Shown here: positions 47,078-64,000 of the stretch, one piece after another
Layout of the letters: the number at the start of each line of letters is the position of its first letter
How positions within the stretch are numbered: the stretch's first letter is position 1
Origin: Paratrimastix pyriformis
Lineage: Eukaryota > Preaxostyla > Paratrimastigidae
Assembly: GCA_027972325.1 (NCBI GenBank)
Contig: JAPMOS010000004.1
Span: 248,001-312,000, forward strand
Reading direction: 5' to 3'
DNA: 64,000 nt
Notes under the pieces: generated by a model
Seen by the model: the letters and a program-made list of their open reading frames with translations, nothing else
Told to the model about the DNA's origin: nothing
The model's database searches: none
Translations under genes and position numbers: made by a program

Positions 47078-49557
47078 TTAAGAGCGGCGTGGCGGCTCGG
47101 AGCGAACCTTGGCCTCGAGGCGGCCCTCCCAGCCCTCGCCCACGAAGATCTCGGTCAGCAGGCGGGTGCGCTCCTCGGTCCGGCAGCCGGCCACTCCGAA
47201 GAGGGGCTCCAGCCAGCGGGCCCCCTGGGCGGGGTCCACCCGAGCCGCAGCCAGAGTGGCCGCGTAGGACCCCATCAGCAGGGCGCACAGGAACCCGTCC
47301 AGCCGGGCCCCAGACCACTTGCGGACGGCCTGGCGGTAGTCCAGCTCGGCCGGGCACAGGGACTGACGCGGCTCGGCAGGGGGCGCGACCACCGACAGTG
47401 TCCGGTAGGCGACCGTGAGGGCGCGGTACATGGCGACGGCCCGCTCCAGCCGGGCGCTCGAGTTGCCTGCCGGGTGGGGCACGGCGCAGGCCTCGACGAT
47501 GGCCATGACCTGCTCGGGGGGCACCCCGATCGGGTTCCGGGTCAGCAGGACGCTGCTGCGGCCGTGCCACGAGGAGGTCGGGCTTGCCACGGCGTCGGGC
47601 GAGGAGCCGGCCAACCGCTCGAGGGGCCGCAGGGCCGGGGTCAGGTCGTACGAAGAGGGCAGGGGCGGGCTCGGGCACCGGTCGGGAGGCTTCTGGTGGG
47701 GCGGGGCGAAGTCCCACTCGGGGTCCAGGAACTGGTGCCAGCGGCCCGACCGGTGCGCGGCTGAGGGGGGAAAATGGGATGCGGGGAGCAAAGAAGCAAG
47801 GCGTGGCGCGGTCGTGTGTGAGTCCGATCGACCAGGGTGAGGAAGCGGGGGGGTTGGGGGGGTTGGGGGTTGGGTTGGGGCTGTGGTCGGACCCGCCACA
47901 ACGTAAGTGTAGTGGGGCGCCTGTGGGCTATGGGCGGTCACCACGACATCCGGGGAGACGCCCTCCCCCGTGGGTAACATGGGGTGTGACGCCTGCACGA
48001 TGGGGAACTTGGCCATGCCATCCAGCAGCCAGTCGTTGAGCGACTCCTCCAGGGGCGGCTCGGGAGCATCGGCAGTAGGCGGGGCGGCCGGCGGGGGGCT
48101 TTCCTGGGGCAGCATCAGCATCAACATGGGCGGGGCCGGGCTGTCTGCATGCTTTCGAATGCGCAGCGTCGGACATGGCGGGGCCGTCGTGGGCGGCTGC
48201 ACGGCTGGGATGGCGGAAGGGGGCGGATTGGGGAAGGCAGCGGGGGCCAACAACGCGGAGAACATCTGCCCGTTCTGGTGCATGGCGGCCAACAACTTCC
48301 GCTGGAAGCTGCCGATGAGGCGACTATAGAAGGCCGCTTGGGTGGCGGGTGCCGGCTCCCCCAGCCGGACCGCCAGCGCCCACTCGAGCACCGCGCCCAC
48401 CGTCATCAGGGCCTCGTCGCCCTGCAGGGCCTGTCCCACCCCGTCGGTGGCCTCCACCATGCGCACGAAGATTTCCCGGTTCAGAGGGTGGAAGGGGCTC
48501 CCGAGGTAGCGACGGGCCTCGCTGGTGGAGGCACCCCGTGCGAGCATCCGCCGCGCAATGGCGAGTTTGTGCAAATTGATGCACTCCAGGACGAGCATCG
48601 AGAGGTTGCAGGCGGCGGCGGGGAGTGCCGGCAATGGTCCGGCATCCGCGGGGCTTGTCTCCCCAAAGCAGGAAAAGTCTGAGAAGTGGTCGGCCTCGGC
48701 CAGGATACTCCGGCGGAGCAAGGCCCTGCGGGCCCCAGCCGGGTCGGCATAATGACCAACCACATCGAAGAGGTGGGGGTTCTCGAGAACATAAAGAGAA
48801 TAAAGGCCATCTGGGTCGAGATTTTGCAGGTTGGTGGTGGGCGTGGCCTTCAAAATGTCGTCGACCCCTCCGAGATCGATGAATTGAAACAATCTCCAGA
48901 GTGCGGTCAGCTCGAGGTTATCGTCGTAGGCCAAATGATGATCGACGACGTGTATACCGTGATGAATTGGAGAGGTTCCATAACGAATGGCAGCGAGTCG
49001 CGAGGGGAATGGGCATGTATCGACACAGAAGAAGACACGATCGGGCTGGGCTGAGGCGATTTCGGGAAGCTCTGTGATTTTGGTTGGCAGAAAGAGCCGC
49101 CCCAATTTCTCGGACAGTCCGCCCCGATTGCTCTGGTCTGCCGTCACAAAAGGAAAAGGTGGGAATGGACAGTCGGGAACCCCCCAAACGCGAGTCCCCC
49201 CCGACCCTGCCACCACGAACCATCAGCCAGCCCTTCTCCTCTCCCTCGGCTTCGGTGACCCTGAAATTCGTGCCACTTTGGTTGCCCCTGGCAGATACAT
49301 CCATCCACCACCACCCGACAGAGCCACACGGTGCGCAATCACAGGCGAGCGGAAGAAGAAGAAGAACGAATACCGAGATTATTCCACGATCGATAAGAGA
49401 AGGAGGAAGGCGGCTGGAAAAAGAAAGAGAATAGATGGACACCACAAGCGGTTCGAGAAAAGGGTCTCGAGAAAGTGGCGACGATAAACACGCAGCGCAT
49501 CCGACGGGTGCGGCACAAGGCGGCAAAAATATTGACAGGGAGGGGAGAAGAAGGCAA
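47078..49557 (-). CDS. Unidentified protein with a DHH-like N-terminal region
   Basis: One long open frame from about 49160 to 47800, plus a further exon to TAA 47078. RVFFCVDTCPFPSRLAAIRY then GIHVVDHHLAYDD (about 49060-48930) looks like motifs II and III of the DHH phosphoesterase superfamily, which includes Prune, RecJ and CDC45. Motif I (DxD) is not visible, so activity cannot be claimed. The middle part (LSMLVLECINLHKLAIARRM, LGSPFHPLNREIFVRMVEAT, YSRLIGSFQRKLLAAMHQNG) is helical. A Pro-rich linker and a C-terminal helical part (RKWSGARLDGFLCALLMGSY) follow. Upstream exons to ATG 49557 are a guess; ATG 49279 is another option. Candidates are a divergent CDC45 or a DHH phosphodiesterase; neither is shown. 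Confidence 0.45.
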
Positions 49558-49574
49558 CGGGGGGGGCGGGGCCC

Positions 49575-50345
49575 TCAGTACTCCAAAATTGGGTGTCCGA
49601 TCTCAGTCACCCGATCAAGGTTCAGGGGGGCATTGAGGACCTTCGCAAGTACAATCTTGAAAACATTCCGCACGTTGATCGAGTGCCGGGAACTGGCAAA
49701 AACCAAGGGGGCGCGCATGGCAGCAGCGTACCTCCTGGCCTGTTGTGGGGCATGAGTCGAAGAGTGTGAGGAGACAGAAATGTAGAAACAGTGGGTCCGC
49801 AGACGAGAGTTGTGATCTCCTCCTGCTCCTCGCGGGGGAGATTGACGAAGAGATCATACTTTGTCCCCACAAGGATGGCAACAGCGGTCTTTGAGGGAGG
49901 GAACACATTACACATCAAACGACCTTGCCAAATGATGGGCAATCGCAGACCTTGTTGAAACCGCGCGCTTGTCTGTACCATTCCTTCACACCATTCAGGG
50001 AGGATTTGCGAGAAAGATCGAACATAAAGAGAATGGCGGCAGCATCGTTGCACACAAGAGGAAGCATGTTAATGAACTCTTTTGTGCCTGCGAAGGGAAG
50101 AGCAAAACAGAATGAGTTGAAGGAAAGGCGAAAGAAGGGAAAGAAGCAAGACCTCCAAGATCCCAAATGTTCATTACAAATTCCCGAGACTGAATGGTGA
50201 GATGCTTCTCCATAAAATTCACGCCAAGGGTGAGGATATAATCCTCGTCGAATTTCCCTTCGACGTACTTGACCATCAGCGAGGTCTTACCAATTTGCTG
50301 GTCCCCAACCATGGAAACCTTGAAGGTGACCGGAGGCTCTTGCAT
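49575..50345 (-). CDS. SPG1: Spg1/Tem1-family small GTPase
   Basis: Ras-superfamily GTPase of the septation-initiation / mitotic-exit network in fungi; homologues in flagellates are little studied. ATG 50345 gives VTFKVSMVGDQQIGKTSLMV (P-loop), KYVEGKFDEDYILTLGVNFM and FVMNIWDLGG (switch II, DxxG). An intron leads to TKEFINMLPLVCNDAAAILF, MFDLSRKSSLNGVKEWYRQA and RGFNKV. Another leads to AVAILVGTKYDLFVNLPREE with the TKxD base-binding motif, then ASSRHSINVRNVFKIVLAKV. The C-terminus GHPILEY ends at TGA 49575 and has no prenylation CAAX box, as is normal for Spg1/Tem1. Close to full length and very secure. It lies tightly between two minus-strand genes (18 bp and 218 bp). Confidence 0.95.
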
Positions 50346-50563
50346 TCAGAACAAACGTGCCAAACGCAAACTATGAAGGCCGAACCCGCCAGGGAATTGA
50401 CGATCTTTTCCGGAATTGGGGGCATGTACAAACAGAGAAAAACTGTCAGCGGGCAGCGATATAAACACTTGTTGGCCCGGTGCAAGGGTGCTTGGTTGCA
50501 CCGCTGGCTCCGTTGTGGCATTCTTCGTTTTTCAATGATGGGAGCAAGGTAAAACAGAGAAAA

Positions 50564-64000
<13,437 letters not shown>

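Noticed and set aside
48900-49100. Firm assignment of the DHH-like gene as CDC45
   Set aside because: Only short motif-level likeness; the conserved CDC45 C-terminal region could not be found.

Overview
The window is nuclear DNA from a compact, very GC-rich, intron-rich eukaryote. Its genes encode CSB/ERCC6, DCP1, PUS7, TRM5, GPATCH1, RAD17, a Spg1/Tem1 GTPase and ribosomal proteins, all broken by many short spliceosomal introns. CFAP46, a TSNAXIP1-like protein and an RIIa-like protein point to a motile-ciliated cell. A bacterial-type glycosidase and a phage-type RNA ligase fold fit a free-living flagellated protist. A Paratrimastix-like metamonad is my guess; the sequence here does not prove it.

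Layout from left to right: TSNAXIP1-like (-, cut by the left edge) head-to-head with ERCC6/CSB (+); a macro-domain plus alpha-solenoid protein (-); DCP1 (-) head-to-head with a large unidentified gene (+); an E2-like ubiquitin-conjugating protein (+); RPL7/uL30 (-); PUS7 (-) head-to-head with an RNA ligase (+); GPATCH1 (-) head-to-head with TRM5 (+), followed one base later by a small RIIa-like gene (+); RPS14/uS11 (-); RAD17 (-) head-to-head with a GH5-like glycosidase (+); a DHH-like protein (-); Spg1/Tem1 GTPase (-); and CFAP46 (-), which fills the last 13.4 kb and leaves the window on the right. No rRNA, tRNA, CRISPR array or transposon could be supported.

Several genes serve RNA metabolism: DCP1 (decapping), PUS7 and TRM5 (tRNA modification), RNA ligase, and GPATCH1 (splicing). 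Others serve genome maintenance (ERCC6, RAD17) or the axoneme (CFAP46, TSNAXIP1-like, RIIa-like). Genes are packed 1 to 240 bp apart, and five pairs appear to share promoter regions of under 100 bp.

The most unusual signal is in the introns. Splice sites fixed by protein homology show a 5' splice site close to GTYYGY (GTTTGT in AT-balanced genes, GTCCGC/GTCCGT/GTCTGT in GC-rich genes), not the usual GTRAGT. In the GC-rich genes introns also carry long runs of C on the coding strand and hexa-, hepta- and nonanucleotide arrays. GC content tends to rise from the 5' end of each gene towards its interior. Exon boundaries below were read by eye; gene ends are usually firm where a stop is named, while internal exons of the GC-rich genes are approximate.
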